Assembly (NCBI GenBank): GCA_014843695.1
Contig: CM026397.1
Location: forward strand, 49,605,221 to 49,669,220
Source: Archivesica marissinica
Lineage: Eukaryota > Mollusca > Bivalvia > Venerida > Vesicomyidae
Reading direction: 5' to 3'
Length of the DNA: 64,000 bases
Shown here: positions 52,502 through 62,960 of the stretch, one piece after another
How the letters are laid out: each line of letters opens with the position of its first letter
Numbering within the stretch: the first letter of the stretch is position 1
Program-made: the position numbers and the translations under genes
The notes under the pieces: generated by a model
Told to the model about the DNA's origin: nothing
Seen by the model: only the letters and a program-made list of their open reading frames with translations
The model's database searches: none

Positions 52502-55500
52502 TTAGGGCTCAGCACACCTTGGCACAGGTATTTCCCCGCTCGCGTCAATATTAAGGATTTCGAGGATGTGGGATCGATGAACGTGCAGGGCATAACAGAG
52601 GTTCCTGGTGATAGACTCGGCCTTGCTCGTCTGATCGGGTGACATCAGTAGGGATATGGACGGGTCTAAGATCAGCTGTGTCAGTACATCCGGGTCAGTC
52701 ATATCGAGGGTTGGATCTTCCGGGGGGTTACACTGTTGGAGGTACTCGAGTAGGGCTGGGAGCCACTTCTGTCTGGTGTTCTCCAGGGCTATACAGCTGG
52801 TTAGGAAGTGCGATCTTGTTTCGACTTCAGTGGAACACAGCTGGCAGGTGAAGCAGCCATTCTGGTCAGCATATCTTCCCACGGTGGTCTGGAGGGGGTA
52901 CTTCCCAGTGAGCAGCTTCGCTTTGACGGAAGCACGATGGACGTCCAGGACAGTGTTGCTCGTCGACTCCCAGAGATGATGGGGTTTTCCCATTCTACAG
53001 GCACTGGTGTTGATATATCTGCAGCAGGATTGCTGGGTGGCTTCCTGGATGAGACTCTCATACCAGTAGGTGGCGACCTTGGATTTCACGAGCAGCTTCC
53101 ATGAAGACTTGGTAGGCGGGTCGGCAAGAACTTCAAAAGCTGTTGGCAGACCATACTTGGCCAGGAGTTTCCTGATGTGGGACGTCAAACTGGAGGAATC
53201 AAGGTCCTTCATGGCCACTTGACGAGAGACAACGTCATATTCAAGGGTGTCATCATGTCTGGATATGTGGCCAAAGAAACCAAGGGTCTTCTTGTCGAGG
53301 TACCCCTCCATCGGTAAGAGTCCCAGAAGTAGGAGCACAGCCGCCTTGGAGGTCTTCATTGGCAGGTGCTGGATTTGCCGGAGTGTGTTGTACTGGTACG
53401 ATTCGAAGTCGTTAATGAGCTGTTGGGGAAGTAGTAGGGTCTCTAGGCCGAAAGTCATTCTTGGGAGGACATATGCATTCCAAAGCTTCGCAGAAACAAC
53501 CGGGTTTACTCCGTTCGAGCCGTGGAACCCTGCACCAAAAAGAGCAACGCTGGTATTGATGCCGGTTCTCAGGCGATTCTTCGTAAACTGGTCCATGGAA
53601 CGTGGGTTGGAGAATCGTGTGATGCCGAGGTGGTCTTGTTTTGGGACAATCTCGATTGGATCCGAGCTCATGGTGAAGGGAGCAATGTCATTCCATTGTT
53701 CGGGGGTAATCGGGGAATTGTAGACCTGGACTTTTGTTTTTGTCCTACTGAAGTGGTACCGGTCTCTGTTCGCTTCGGCTAACATTATGCTGTTCATGAA
53801 CTGTAGGTCTGTAATGCTCGTATTCAAGAGGGCCATGTCGTCTGCACATGTCGGCGCCCCGATGTACACGCTCCCGATGTGGTTTCCAACGCCCTCTGCC
53901 TCCAGGAGCTTGAGAGATTCGTTTGTATGAGCTTTATACTGCTCGGTAGATGGAATACCGCCTTGCCGGACACCTTGGAGTTCTGTAAACGGACAGGATA
54001 GCTTGCCCTTCCACAGCACTTGTGATGTTAGGTCCACATACCAGTCCCTCAAGGTACACCACAGGTTACCAGCAACGCCGCGTGCGTGGAGCTTTGTGAA
54101 GACGGAGGCATGTGATGTGACGTCAAAGGCCTTACTGGCGTCGAGGTAGGTGACATACAGCGGCTTCTTGGACGACTTGGCTTCCTGGATGGCTTCAGAT
54201 ATCATCAGGGCAGCACCATTCGATGATGACGCATCAGTGAAGCCTCTTTGTTGGTGACTCTGTGTCGGGGCAAGGATGGCTTTCAACGGGTTCATCATAA
54301 TCTTTTCCAGGACTTTCCCTAGGATTGAAGTGACGGTGATGCGTCTGTAACTATCTGGGCGTCTCGGATTCTTCCCTTTTTTGGGTATCGGGTGGACCAA
54401 ACCAGTTTTCAGCATACTTGGGACCTGACCAATGGAGACGATACTAGTGAACAATGTGGCTAGAGCTCTGTAGAGGGATGGGCTTGCATAACGTAGGTGT
54501 TCTGCAGTGATGCCGGCGATGTCACTTGCCTTTCCAAGCTTGAGCTGTGAGACAGTCTGTTGTACAAGGGACTCTGTTATTTCGACCGCTTGAAGGTTCT
54601 TCTCCTGGATAAATTCCATCAGTAGGAGTTGAAGCTGGACAGAGTGCCAATGGTCATCATCAAAATCTGGGTCTTCTTTAGGGGTTGCAAGGTCGTGGAA
54701 ATAGTTTGCCCATGCTGCAGGGATATCTTCACCAGATATGGGGTTATCGAACAGCAGGTCATCTGGTGATCTTTTGGGGCGTCGTCGCTGCTTCTTGATA
54801 AGTCTGTGGAAGAGTTTTTGATTCCCAGGTGATGCTTCCATGATTTCGTTTAGTTCTTTGGTACGGGCCATGGATTTCCTCTGTTCGGTACGGAGAGCTC
54901 TTTTGGTCGCTTTCATCTGGATATAGCTGGGCGTTAATGGGCTAGTTGGTCTCCCTTCAGACTTCCATCTTGCAAAGGCCGCTTTACTGTCTTTACTGCA
55001 CTGTGTAATGGCAGGGGACCAGGTTTTCTTGCGATGTGCTGGTTTTCTTGCTCGAGTTGTTTCTTTGGCAGCATCAATAAGGATTGCGTGGATTCTGGAA
55101 ATCATTGTGTCAACAGGGATGTCAGCATTGTCCAGAAGAACTGTGATAGCTAGATCTGTAGCTTCTTGGAAAGACGGGATGTCTGTGGTGTCAAGCGTTG
55201 GACGAAGACATCTGTTTTCGGTACAAGCTGGGGCCTCAGGCTTGGATGATGACAAAATATGCAGAAGGCCAAAGACGGGGTCGTGCGGGGAGGTGTTTGT
55301 TGGTGCCCGTGACTCAACTTCGAGAGACGTCAGGATGGTTTTCTGCCATGACAGGTGTAGGATGTGATCTATTTGTGAGGTAGAGCCTGAACTGTGGTGG
55401 AAAGTGGGCGTTGTTCCTATACCTGGGCTGCATTCAAGTCCCATTTCTGCACAGAACCTGATGAACGTCTGGTCCCTCTGCGTTGGTTGAGCTCTCTGGA

Positions 55501-55972
55501 AGGAAGCATTCACATCACCAGTCCATATCATGATGTACGTGTCGGAGTACTTAATGATGATCTCTCGGACCTCTCCCAGCATATCCAGGTAGCGTAGGTT
55601 GTGATCAGGTGACCCCGTTGTTGGCATGTAAGTGTTGACTATACAAACTGGGGGTGTAGACTGGACAAGGAGTACAATGGTACGATCACTTCCATCTTCC
55701 ACTGCTTCTACAATGGCATCAAACTTAGAGGACCAGAGGGTTGCAACACCAGCTTTCCCCATGGGCGGTCGGTAGTGGGGTGGTAGGGGATTGTCATCAT
55801 CTGTACATTTCACCATGGCAGAGTATCCCGGAATGGCCGTCTCCAGCTGGTGGCCCTCATAATGGTATAGCCAATGTTCTTGTAAACATATGAAGTCAGC
55901 CGATTCTGAGAGGTGGTGAAGGTGTACTTGGTTGGAGTTGAAGCCGTCTATGTTGAAGGTGACGAGTGACAT
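52502..55972 (-). CDS. Non-LTR retrotransposon ORF2: endonuclease and reverse transcriptase (1156 aa)
   Basis: Intact ORF from ATG 55972 to TAA 52502. Residues 1-240 are an apurinic-type endonuclease: VTFNIDG (Asn7), CLQEHW (Glu32), TGDVNAS (Asp153/Asn155), SQIDHIL (199-205) and SPHDP (His230). Residues about 470-800 are reverse transcriptase: GLVHPIPKKGKNPRRPDSYR, YLDASKAFD (Asp611), GVRQGG, and the catalytic CADD (709-712; Cys replaces the usual Tyr/Phe). Near 1065-1085 lies CFTCQLCSTEVETRSHFLTS C, the C-terminal zinc knuckle of LINEs. The enzyme nicks target DNA and copies its RNA there. ORF2 overlaps ORF1 by 25 nt, implying reinitiation or frameshift. No internal stops, so it may be recent. 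Clade not assigned. Confidence 0.93.
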   Translation of the reverse strand: MSLVTFNIDGFNSNQVHLHHLSESADFICLQEHWLYHYEGHQLETAIPGYSAMVKCTDDDNPLPPHYRPPMGKAGVATLWSSKFDAIVEAVEDGSDRTIVLLVQSTPPVCIVNTYMPTTGSPDHNLRYLDMLGEVREIIIKYSDTYIMIWTGDVNASFQRAQPTQRDQTFIRFCAEMGLECSPGIGTTPTFHHSSGSTSQIDHILHLSWQKTILTSLEVESRAPTNTSPHDPVFGLLHILSSSKPEAPACTENRCLRPTLDTTDIPSFQEATDLAITVLLDNADIPVDTMISRIHAILIDAAKETTRARKPAHRKKTWSPAITQCSKDSKAAFARWKSEGRPTSPLTPSYIQMKATKRALRTEQRKSMARTKELNEIMEASPGNQKLFHRLIKKQRRRPKRSPDDLLFDNPISGEDIPAAWANYFHDLATPKEDPDFDDDHWHSVQLQLLLMEFIQEKNLQAVEITESLVQQTVSQLKLGKASDIAGITAEHLRYASPSLYRALATLFTSIVSIGQVPSMLKTGLVHPIPKKGKNPRRPDSYRRITVTSILGKVLEKIMMNPLKAILAPTQSHQQRGFTDASSSNGAALMISEAIQEAKSSKKPLYVTYLDASKAFDVTSHASVFTKLHARGVAGNLWCTLRDWYVDLTSQVLWKGKLSCPFTELQGVRQGGIPSTEQYKAHTNESLKLLEAEGVGNHIGSVYIGAPTCADDMALLNTSITDLQFMNSIMLAEANRDRYHFSRTKTKVQVYNSPITPEQWNDIAPFTMSSDPIEIVPKQDHLGITRFSNPRSMDQFTKNRLRTGINTSVALFGAGFHGSNGVNPVVSAKLWNAYVLPRMTFGLETLLLPQQLINDFESYQYNTLRQIQHLPMKTSKAAVLLLLGLLPMEGYLDKKTLGFFGHISRHDDTLEYDVVSRQVAMKDLDSSSLTSHIRKLLAKYGLPTAFEVLADPPTKSSWKLLVKSKVATYWYESLIQEATQQSCCRYINTSACRMGKPHHLWESTSNTVLDVHRASVKAKLLTGKYPLQTTVGRYADQNGCFTCQLCSTEVETRSHFLTSCIALENTRQKWLPALLEYLQQCNPPEDPTLDMTDPDVLTQLILDPSISLLMSPDQTSKAESITRNLCYALHVHRSHILEILNIDASGEIPVPRCAEP

Positions 55973-57411
55973 ACCATTGTGGTGTCCGGGGGCCTGGTGA
56001 ATGGGCAGAACATCTCTAAAAAAGACGGTGTTGTTGTTAGGGTGGCCATGGCGGCCATGACAGGAATTGGAGTGAGTGGCTGTATCAGTGCTTCCGGAAT
56101 GTCCTCATGGGCTGTTGAATCCAGGAGGGTTTGTTCGTGGCCTTGTGTGTGTTGGGTCTCAGTAGTGGGTTCAGTGGACTCCAGTAGAAGGTCGGGATCT
56201 CTCAAGCATGTACCTTCATACCACAGGGGGTCAGTAAGCATGATGAGAGGTGTGTCCAGGATGACGTCATAAGCAGGGATGTCACTTACAGTGGTGGGTA
56301 CATTGTCCTTCGGTCCAGCAGGTTCGAGGGTGTTGTTGGGTGGAGGAGTGGAGATGGTCGGCATAGGAACTGTATGGTTTCTGCCGGCAGTGTCACTTCC
56401 TTCTCTATGGGGATGTGGGCTACGCTCATGGTGGTCAGCTCTGTGGTTATGACTTTGGTGGTAATGTCTCCTGGTGTGCCTTGGTGATCTCCAAGAATCT
56501 CGCTCCCGTGAACGCCGTGTATCGGTTCTTGGTCTGTCCCATGAGGATCTGTATGCTTTTTGGTCCCGGTGTGCTGTCCAAGGACGGTGAACCCATGACT
56601 TCCGGTCTCCGGGTGGTTGCCATGACTCGGTATCATTCCCCTGGTGTGATGATGATCTCCAGGATTGTTGGTCACTTGCCGGTCTTACTGGTCGCTGGTC
56701 TCTCGGCAATCCCCACAGGTGGCGATCTGATGGTGTCCAGGCATACGGTGAACGGTGGTTGTACTCAAATATTTGGCGTTCCAGGCTTGGACTTGGGGAG
56801 GCACGTGGGGAGGTTGGTTTATGTGTGGTGGCGGCAGCTAGAAGATGTTGGTTCTGTATGAGGATTGCTGACAACAAGTCCTTGAGGGTCTGCAGTTCGT
56901 CTGATGTGTCCTTTTTTGTTGACTCTGGGTGAGGGGGAACACATGACGGCTGTATTTGTTGGGGCATCACATATGTCACATGTGGGGTTCTGTTTGCACC
57001 GCAACATGCACGTGTGTTCTCGCTTGCTGGAGCCGGTGTTGCTGGTACATCGTTGTTTTCGTCATTTGTGGCCAGGAGAACTCGTGTCCGCAGCAGCGAG
57101 TTTTCTTGTCTTGTCTGTTTGATTTTCACTTCCAATGATGTTACCAGTGTCTTCAGGTGGGCTAGCTGTTGTGTGGTCTCATTCAGTTCAACTTCGCGCT
57201 GCTTCACCAGTTTCTCCCGCTTGGTCAATGCAATGTTATTCTTCTTGACGTCTTTCAGTTTCTGCTCCAACTCCAAGTCTTTTCCTTGTGTTGGATGACA
57301 TTGGTTCACTGCGTCTATTACCACGAGTGATGTGCTTGGATTTGGTTCATGGTGTGGGACAATAACTCTCTCCGAATACTGTGCATCATTTGTGTCAGGC
57401 CTTGCAGTCAA
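55948..57411 (-). CDS. Non-LTR retrotransposon ORF1 (coiled-coil protein, ~487 aa)
   Basis: Open frame on minus ending TAG at 55948. Residues about 45-112 form a coiled coil (ELEQKLKDVKKNNIALTKRE then KLVKQREVELNETTQQLAHL). The middle (200-330) is rich in Arg, His, Ser and Pro, likely RNA-binding. There is no clear CCHC knuckle. ORF1 proteins usually package LINE RNA. The start is odd: position 57411 is TTG, and the first in-frame ATG is at residue about 149, after the coiled coil. The frame is open upstream to a TGA at 57475-57477 without ATG. A strong acceptor (CTTCTATTTGCTTTCAG) ends about 12 bases before the TTG, so the true start may be in an upstream exon or be non-AUG. Confidence 0.8.
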   Translation of the reverse strand: MTARPDTNDAQYSERVIVPHHEPNPSTSLVVIDAVNQCHPTQGKDLELEQKLKDVKKNNIALTKREKLVKQREVELNETTQQLAHLKTLVTSLEVKIKQTRQENSLLRTRVLLATNDENNDVPATPAPASENTRACCGANRTPHVTYVMPQQIQPSCVPPHPESTKKDTSDELQTLKDLLSAILIQNQHLLAAATTHKPTSPRASPSPSLERQIFEYNHRSPYAWTPSDRHLWGLPRDQRPVRPASDQQSWRSSSHQGNDTESWQPPGDRKSWVHRPWTAHRDQKAYRSSWDRPRTDTRRSRERDSWRSPRHTRRHYHQSHNHRADHHERSPHPHREGSDTAGRNHTVPMPTISTPPPNNTLEPAGPKDNVPTTVSDIPAYDVILDTPLIMLTDPLWYEGTCLRDPDLLLESTEPTTETQHTQGHEQTLLDSTAHEDIPEALIQPLTPIPVMAAMATLTTTPSFLEMFCPFTRPPDTTMVCHSSPST

Positions 57412-57423
57412 GGGTGTCTTCGT

Positions 57424-57620
57424 CTGAAAGCAAATAGAAGCAAAGTTATGTATTACAATTGGAAACGAAATTTTTCAACCAAAAGAAACATCTTAAAAAA
57501 TTAAAATTTACATCCAACTATATTTGAAAATGGACAACATTAAAATCAAGCATTCCTAGAAAATGTAGTTTACCAAAAATTTCGAAAACATAAAATATGA
57601 AGAATAAACTTTAAGCCGGA
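57424..57620 (-). other. LINE 5' region with a splice-acceptor-like site
   Basis: Minus strand CTTCTATTTGCTTTCAG|ACG at about 57424-57440. The remaining sequence is AT-rich with no recognised promoter. The LINE 5' end was not fixed. Confidence 0.4.
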
Positions 57621-57876
57621 AACCGCCCTCGTGGTCGAGTTGTTAAATTCGCTGACTGGTATACCACTGTAACCTATCATCACGGATTTTCACGGGTTCG
57701 AGCCCCGCTCAGACCGTGTTTCATTTATATGAACATGTTGGCAGTTTCTTACGGAGGTTGGTGCACCCAGGTACTGGTTAACCGCTGGGGCCTACCCAGG
57801 AAAGGTGTTGTTAGGTAAACTACCCGCCGGTGATATAGCCCAAAATGGTGCTGATGCAGGCGTAAACCCCGAAATA
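57621..57876 (+). mobile_element. SINE family E, full length
   Basis: CGTGGTCGAGTTGTTAAATT head, B box GGGTTCGAGCCCCGCTC, body CTTACGGAGGTTGGTGCACC, end GATGCAGGCGTAAACCCC, then AT-rich tail. Confidence 0.87.
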
Positions 57877-57907
57877 TAATAAATATATAATATAATATAT
57901 ATAATAT

Positions 57908-58058
57908 AACTCTTTATATGGAAACAATTGGCAGTTTTCTTATGTAGGTTGGTGCACAAAGTACTGGTTAACCGCTGGAGCCTGTCAAAGAAAGATGGTG
58001 TTAGGTAAACCGCCCGTCGCTCAAATGGGCAACATGTAGCGACAGATAAATAAACCGT
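57908..58058 (+). mobile_element. SINE E body with a B-like 3' tail
   Basis: CAGTTTTCTTATGTAGGTTG..GTTAACCGCTGGAGCCTG as in E, but it ends CGCTCAAATGGGCAACATGT AGCGACAGATAAATAAAC, the tail type of family B. A composite or alternative E subtype. Confidence 0.75.
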
Positions 58059-58317
58059 TTAAATAAGAAATATGGAATATCTGCGTAAACGAGATATCAT
58101 CAAAAGAATATATTTAGAAATAAATCAAATCAACAAATCAGAAATCTAACGAGAGGACACATGACCAATTACAGGCAACTCAATTATGTGGACCGAAATA
58201 TTGTCCAATCAGAACCAATCATATGCTCCATTAAAAGCAAGACAAGTTCAGTGGAAATGTCTCCGCAATTGTTACAGAGCATACACTAAGTGCAATGGTG
58301 CGTTTCAAATGGCCGCT
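58059..58317. other. Unannotated interval
   Basis: AT-rich; no gene. Confidence 0.4.
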
Positions 58318-58427
58318 TGTGGAGGTCGTGATAGCGCGTTCGCATCGGGTGCGAAAGTTCCAGAGTTCGAGCCCCGCTGGAGCCGTTATGATTGTGTCCT
58401 TAGGCAAGGCATTTAAATTCCACGTTG

Positions 58428-58469
<42 letters not shown>

Positions 58470-58553
58470 GATAGCTTCCATCAGGAATGAGGTCTCGAGA
58501 GTGATTAATATAAGTTGTTTCGCAATCGAGCTAAAATAAATGTGTATAAATGG
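58318..58553 (+). mobile_element. SINE family C with (TC)n expansion
   Basis: Head GTGGAGGTCGTGATAGCG, B box GAGTTCGAGCCCC; the usual short TCTCTCTC block is grown to about 40 bp of (TC)n at 58431-58462. Tail GCAATCGAGCTAAAATAAAT. Confidence 0.9.
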
Positions 58554-58819
58554 CCGCTGTAATGCGGTTAACACACAGACGATGGATGCGTTAATATCTT
58601 AAACTGTACAGTGTTTCGTTATATACAAACATACACTATTACATTCTATAGCAGACAAACAGACATACAGACCGAATATTTTATTGGCGCAAACCATACA
58701 CAGTTTCTTGACACATATATACAGTATAACACATGATGTGATGATCAATCCACATAGCTTGCTATTCAAAAACATTATACACAACAAGTTCTAATATCCC
58801 AAATTTCTCATACGTTACC
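58554..58819. other. Unannotated interval
   Basis: No gene; minus ORF 58599-58787 has no family features. Confidence 0.4.
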
Positions 58820-58870
58820 TTTAAAGCGACATTACATCACAAAAAGCAAATAAAATGCATGTTTTCACGT
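58820..58870. mobile_element. One end of the piggyBac-like MITE
   Basis: TTTAAAGCGACATTACATCA CAAAAAGC matches the terminus of the 27662-28165 element. The other end is missing, and a 37-bp satellite starts close by. Confidence 0.65.
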
Positions 58871-58894
58871 ATAGCAATGATAGTGAGGCGATGG

Positions 58895-60830
58895 TGAGAT
58901 GAACTGGATCGAGAAGATCTACGACCACAGTCTTGGTGCACTGGATCACAATGATCTACGCCACAGTCTTGGTGCACTGGATCACAATGATCTACGACCA
59001 CAGTTTTGGTGCACTGGATCACAATGATCTACGACCACAGTTTTGGTGGACTGGATCATAGTGATCTACAGCCACAGTTTTGGTGCACTGGATCAGAATG
59101 ATCTACAACCACAGTATTTGGTGCACTGGATCAGAATGATCTACATCCACAGTTTTGGTGCACTGGATCGAGAAGATCTACATCCACAGTATTTGGTGCA
59201 CTGGATCGAGAAGATCTACATCCACAGTATTTGGTGCACTGGATCGAGAAGATCTACATCCACAGTATTTGGTGCACTGGATCGAGAAGATCTACATCCA
59301 CAGTATTTAGTGCACTGGATCAGAATGATCAACATCCACAGTATTTGGTGCGCTGGATCACAATGATCTACAACCACATTGTTGGTGCACTGGATAGAGA
59401 AGATCTACATCCACAGTATTTAGTACATTGGATCACAATGATCTACAGCCACAGTAGTTGGTGCACTGGATCACAATGATCTACATCCACAGTATTTGGT
59501 GCACTGGATCACAATGATCTACGACAACTGTTTTGGTGCACTGTGTCAGAATGATCTACATCCACAGTATTTAATGTACTGGATCACAATGATCTACGAC
59601 AACAGTTTTGGTGCACTGGATCACAATGATCTACGACAACAGTGTTGGTGCACTGGGTCAGAATGATCTACATCCACAGTATTTAGTGTGCTGGATCACA
59701 ATGATCTACGACAACAGTTTTGGTGCACTGGATCACAATGATCTACAACCACAGTATTTGGTGCACTGGATCACAATGATCTACGACAACAGTTTTGGTG
59801 CTCTGGATCAGAATGATCTACATCCACAGTATTTAGTGTACTGGATCACAATGATCTACGACAACAGCTTTGGTGCACTGGATCAGGAAGATCTACAACC
59901 ACAGTTTTGGTGCACTGGATCACAATGATCTACGACAACAGTTTTGGTGCACTGGATCACAATGATCTACAACCACAGTTTTGGTGCACTGGATCACAAT
60001 GATCTACAACCACAGTTTTGGTGCACTGGATCAGAATGATCTACAACCACAGTTTTGGTGCACTGGATCACAATGATCTACATCCACAGTTTTGGTGCAC
60101 TGGATCACAATGATCTACAACCACAGTTTTGGTGCACTGGATCACAATGATCTACAACCACATTTTTGGTGCACTGGATCACAATAATCTACAACCACAG
60201 TTTTGGTGCACTGGATCACAATGATCTACAACCACATTTATGGTGCACTGGATCACAATGATCTACAACAACAGTTTTGGTGCACTGGATCACAATGATC
60301 TACAACCACATTTTTGGTGCACTGGATCACAATGATCTACATCCACAGTTTTGGTGCACTGGATCACAATGATCTACAACCACATTTTTGGTGCACTGGA
60401 TCACAATGATCTACGACAACAGTTTTGGTGCACTGGATCACAATGATCTACAACCACATTTTTGGTGCACTGGATCACAATGATCTACATCCACAGTTTT
60501 GGTGCACTGGATCACAATGATCTACAACCACATTTTTGGTGCACTGGATCACAATGATCTACGACAACAGTTTTGGTGCACTGGATCACAATGATCTACA
60601 ACCACATTTTTGGTGCACTGGATCACAATGATCTACATCCACAGTTTTGGTGCACTGGATCACAATGATCTACAACCACATTTTTGGTGCACTGGATCAC
60701 AATGATCTACAACCACAGTTTTGGTGCACTGGATCACAATGATCTACAACCACATTTTTGGTGCACTGGATCACAATGATCTACGGCCACAGTTTTAGTG
60801 TACTGGATCACAATGATCTACTGTGACATG
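58895..60830. repeat. 37-39-bp satellite, about 50 units
   Basis: The unit is ACAATGATCTACAACCACAG then TTTTGGTGCACTGGATC, with CATCCACAGTATTT, CGACAACAG and GAGAAG variants in regional blocks. ORFs inside are artefacts. Confidence 0.95.
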
Positions 60831-61222
60831 CTAGCCAGATTTAGTTTTGGTTCACTGGATCGGAATGCTCTACGATCACAGATTGTAGTCTTTACCTGTG
60901 ACATGTTAGCCAGATTTAGTTTTGGTTCACTGGATCGGAATGCTCTACGATCACAGTTTGTAGTCTTTACCTGTGACATGTTAGCCAGATTTAGTTTTGG
61001 TTCACTGGATCGGAATGCTCTACGACCACAGTTTGTAGTCTTTACCTGTGGCATGTTAGCCAGATTTAGTTTTGGTTCACTGGATCGGAATGCTCTACGA
61101 CCACAGTTTGTAGTCTTTACCTGTGGCATGTTAGCCAGATTTAGTTTTGGTTCACTGGATCGGAATTCTCTACGACCACAGTTTGTAGTCTTTACCTGTG
61201 GCATGTTAGCCAGATTTAGTGG
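60831..61222. repeat. 75-bp higher-order repeat containing the 37-bp unit, five units
   Basis: The unit is TGTGACATGTTAGCCAGATT, TAGTTTTGGTTCACTGGATC, GGAATGCTCTACGATCACAG, TTTGTAGTCTTTACC. Its middle is a diverged 37-bp unit, now amplified together with 38 bp of new sequence. Confidence 0.95.
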
Positions 61223-61430
61223 AACACCTGTAGGAAACCGTAGTATTATAAGCCATACCCCGTGACCTTGGGGTTGGCCATTCAAGGTAATATCAAGGTC
61301 ATGTTCGTGTAATGTGTTCTTGTGTCAAATACCAACACGGGGTGTGTAGCCTAAACTATGACCGGTATCAGCATTCAACTAGCATTACTAGCGCACACAA
61401 CTTAATCACCTTAGTATATAATATATGAAA

Positions 61431-61718
61431 GTGTTTTACGTTTATTTATCATCGCTACCGGTTGCCCATATGAGCGATGCCTCCTGAAGAAATTGGTAAT
61501 TTTAGATTTTTGGAGGATAGTGCAATGATACAGACAGAGACCCATTCCAGAGTCTCCTCTGGTTCTTTTACGTGCACGGTGTAAAGCACCGACACGAGAC
61601 CTCGGTTTAACGTCGCATCTGAAAGACAGTTAATTGTATTAGGGTCAGACGGGGGATCGAACCTGCGATCCCTGGATTACCAGTCCAGCGTGTTACCACT
61701 GGACTACAGATCCGTCTA
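61431..61718 (-). mobile_element. SINE family B, full length
   Basis: GTGTTTTACGTTTATTTATC tail to GGACTACAGATCCGTCTAT head; best-preserved copy. Confidence 0.92.
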
Positions 61719-61738
61719 TATAATAATATGAGTGTTAA

Positions 61739-61815
61739 CTAAGCGTCTTAGTACACTCGCCCACATGGATCGCTGGCGGCGAGGGTAAATAAACTCAATC
61801 ATCATCATCATCACA
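61739..61815 (+). mobile_element. SINE family H tail with (ATC)n end
   Basis: CGCCCACATGGATCGCTGGC GGCGAGGGTAAATAAACTCA then ATCATCATCATCATCA. This shows the natural (ATC)n terminus. Confidence 0.8.
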
Positions 61816-62538
61816 GTTCTCCGAGCGATATCATCTAGTTTATCGTCAGATCCTGATCAATAACTTGGACATCTGTAGAGGTTCCCTTAATATGGAAAAC
61901 AACCATTGTGAAATGAATCCAATATCTTTGTCAAAAAGTAAATACTGTAACACAGATCAAACAATGCCGTATTGACGTATTGATTGTAGATCGCGAGGCT
62001 ACCGAACAATATCCACTGTGATCAACGAATTACCTTCACATATTTGAAATGTACGAACACATATATAGTCTACATCCGTTATGTCGAATTCCGTCGAACC
62101 GAAAAAAATACTTCGACATAACCGAAGTTTTGACTTAACGAAATTCGATATAAACAGATCCAGTTATATAAAAAATGATAGCGTCTGAAACGGGACTTTA
62201 ATCCGACTTCGAGATAAGCGGACGGACAGAAGAGCGTTAACAGGTTGTTGGAACAGACTGGTGAACTATTAATCGTTCACAATCGTTTTATTTTCAGTGA
62301 ACGACTCACTGACGACCTGTCAGCGTCCACTGAACGCACACCTAGCATACGCAGCGTGTGAATAACGTCAAACGAACGATAGCATGCTTCTCGTGCGTTA
62401 ATCATGCGTTACGCATGCGCCAGATGTGTCCAGATTGGCCGAGAACGCTCTTGCACAATTAAAACGTTAATAAAACGTTCTTAGAACGCTGGCCAGAACG
62501 TTGACATTATAAACAATATACAATGTACCTTAGATACT
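61816..62538. other. Unannotated interval with Tigger-like and palindromic fragments
   Basis: Positions 62075-62155 (CGTTATGTCGAATTCCGTCG, CTTCGACATAACCGAAG, TTGACTTAACGAAATTCG) look like a diverged pogo/Tigger-type MITE. Positions 62385-62420 (GTTAATCATGCGTTACGCAT GCGC) are palindromic. No gene. Confidence 0.45.
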
Positions 62539-62696
62539 CATTTCAGATGGGATATTAAACCGAGGTAGCGTGTCGATGCTTTACATCGTGCACAGAAAAG
62601 CACCAGAGGAAATTCTGGAATGGGTTTCTGTCTGTATCATTGCACTATCCTCCAAAATCCTAAAATCTCAGGAGGCGTCGCTCATATGGGCAACCA
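62539..62696 (+). mobile_element. SINE family B, head missing, diverged
   Basis: CATTTCAGATGGGATATTAA to CTCATATGGGCAACC; lacks both the tRNA head and the final tail. Confidence 0.85.
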
Positions 62697-62702
62697 ATTA
62701 AG

Positions 62703-62960
62703 TGTACCGTCTACGTGGCCTAGTGGTTAAGGCATCCGCCCTGCTGGAGCCGCTACGATTGTGCCCTTATGCAAGGCATTTAAATTCCACATTGCCTCTT
62801 CTCTCTCCTTCATGGCGTTGGATTCCATCAAGAACGAGGTCTCGAGAGTGATTAATATAAGTTGAAAGAACTTGTTTTGCAATCGAGCTAAAATGAATTT
62901 GTATAAACTAAGGCGTCCGCATACGGAGCGGGAGGTCGAAGGTTCGAACCCTGTCATGGG
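62703..62960 (+). mobile_element. tRNA-like SINE split by a nested SINE C
   Basis: TCTACGTGGCCTAGTGGTTA AGGCATCCGC, then a 5'-truncated SINE C (62735-62914), then AAGGCGTCCGCATACGGAGC and B box AAGGTTCGAACCC. AAGGC(A/G)TCCGC on both sides is the 11-bp target duplication with one change. Confidence 0.88.

Noticed and set aside
60798..61285. 155-codon ORFs on both strands
   Set aside because: 75-bp repeat; no independent coding evidence.
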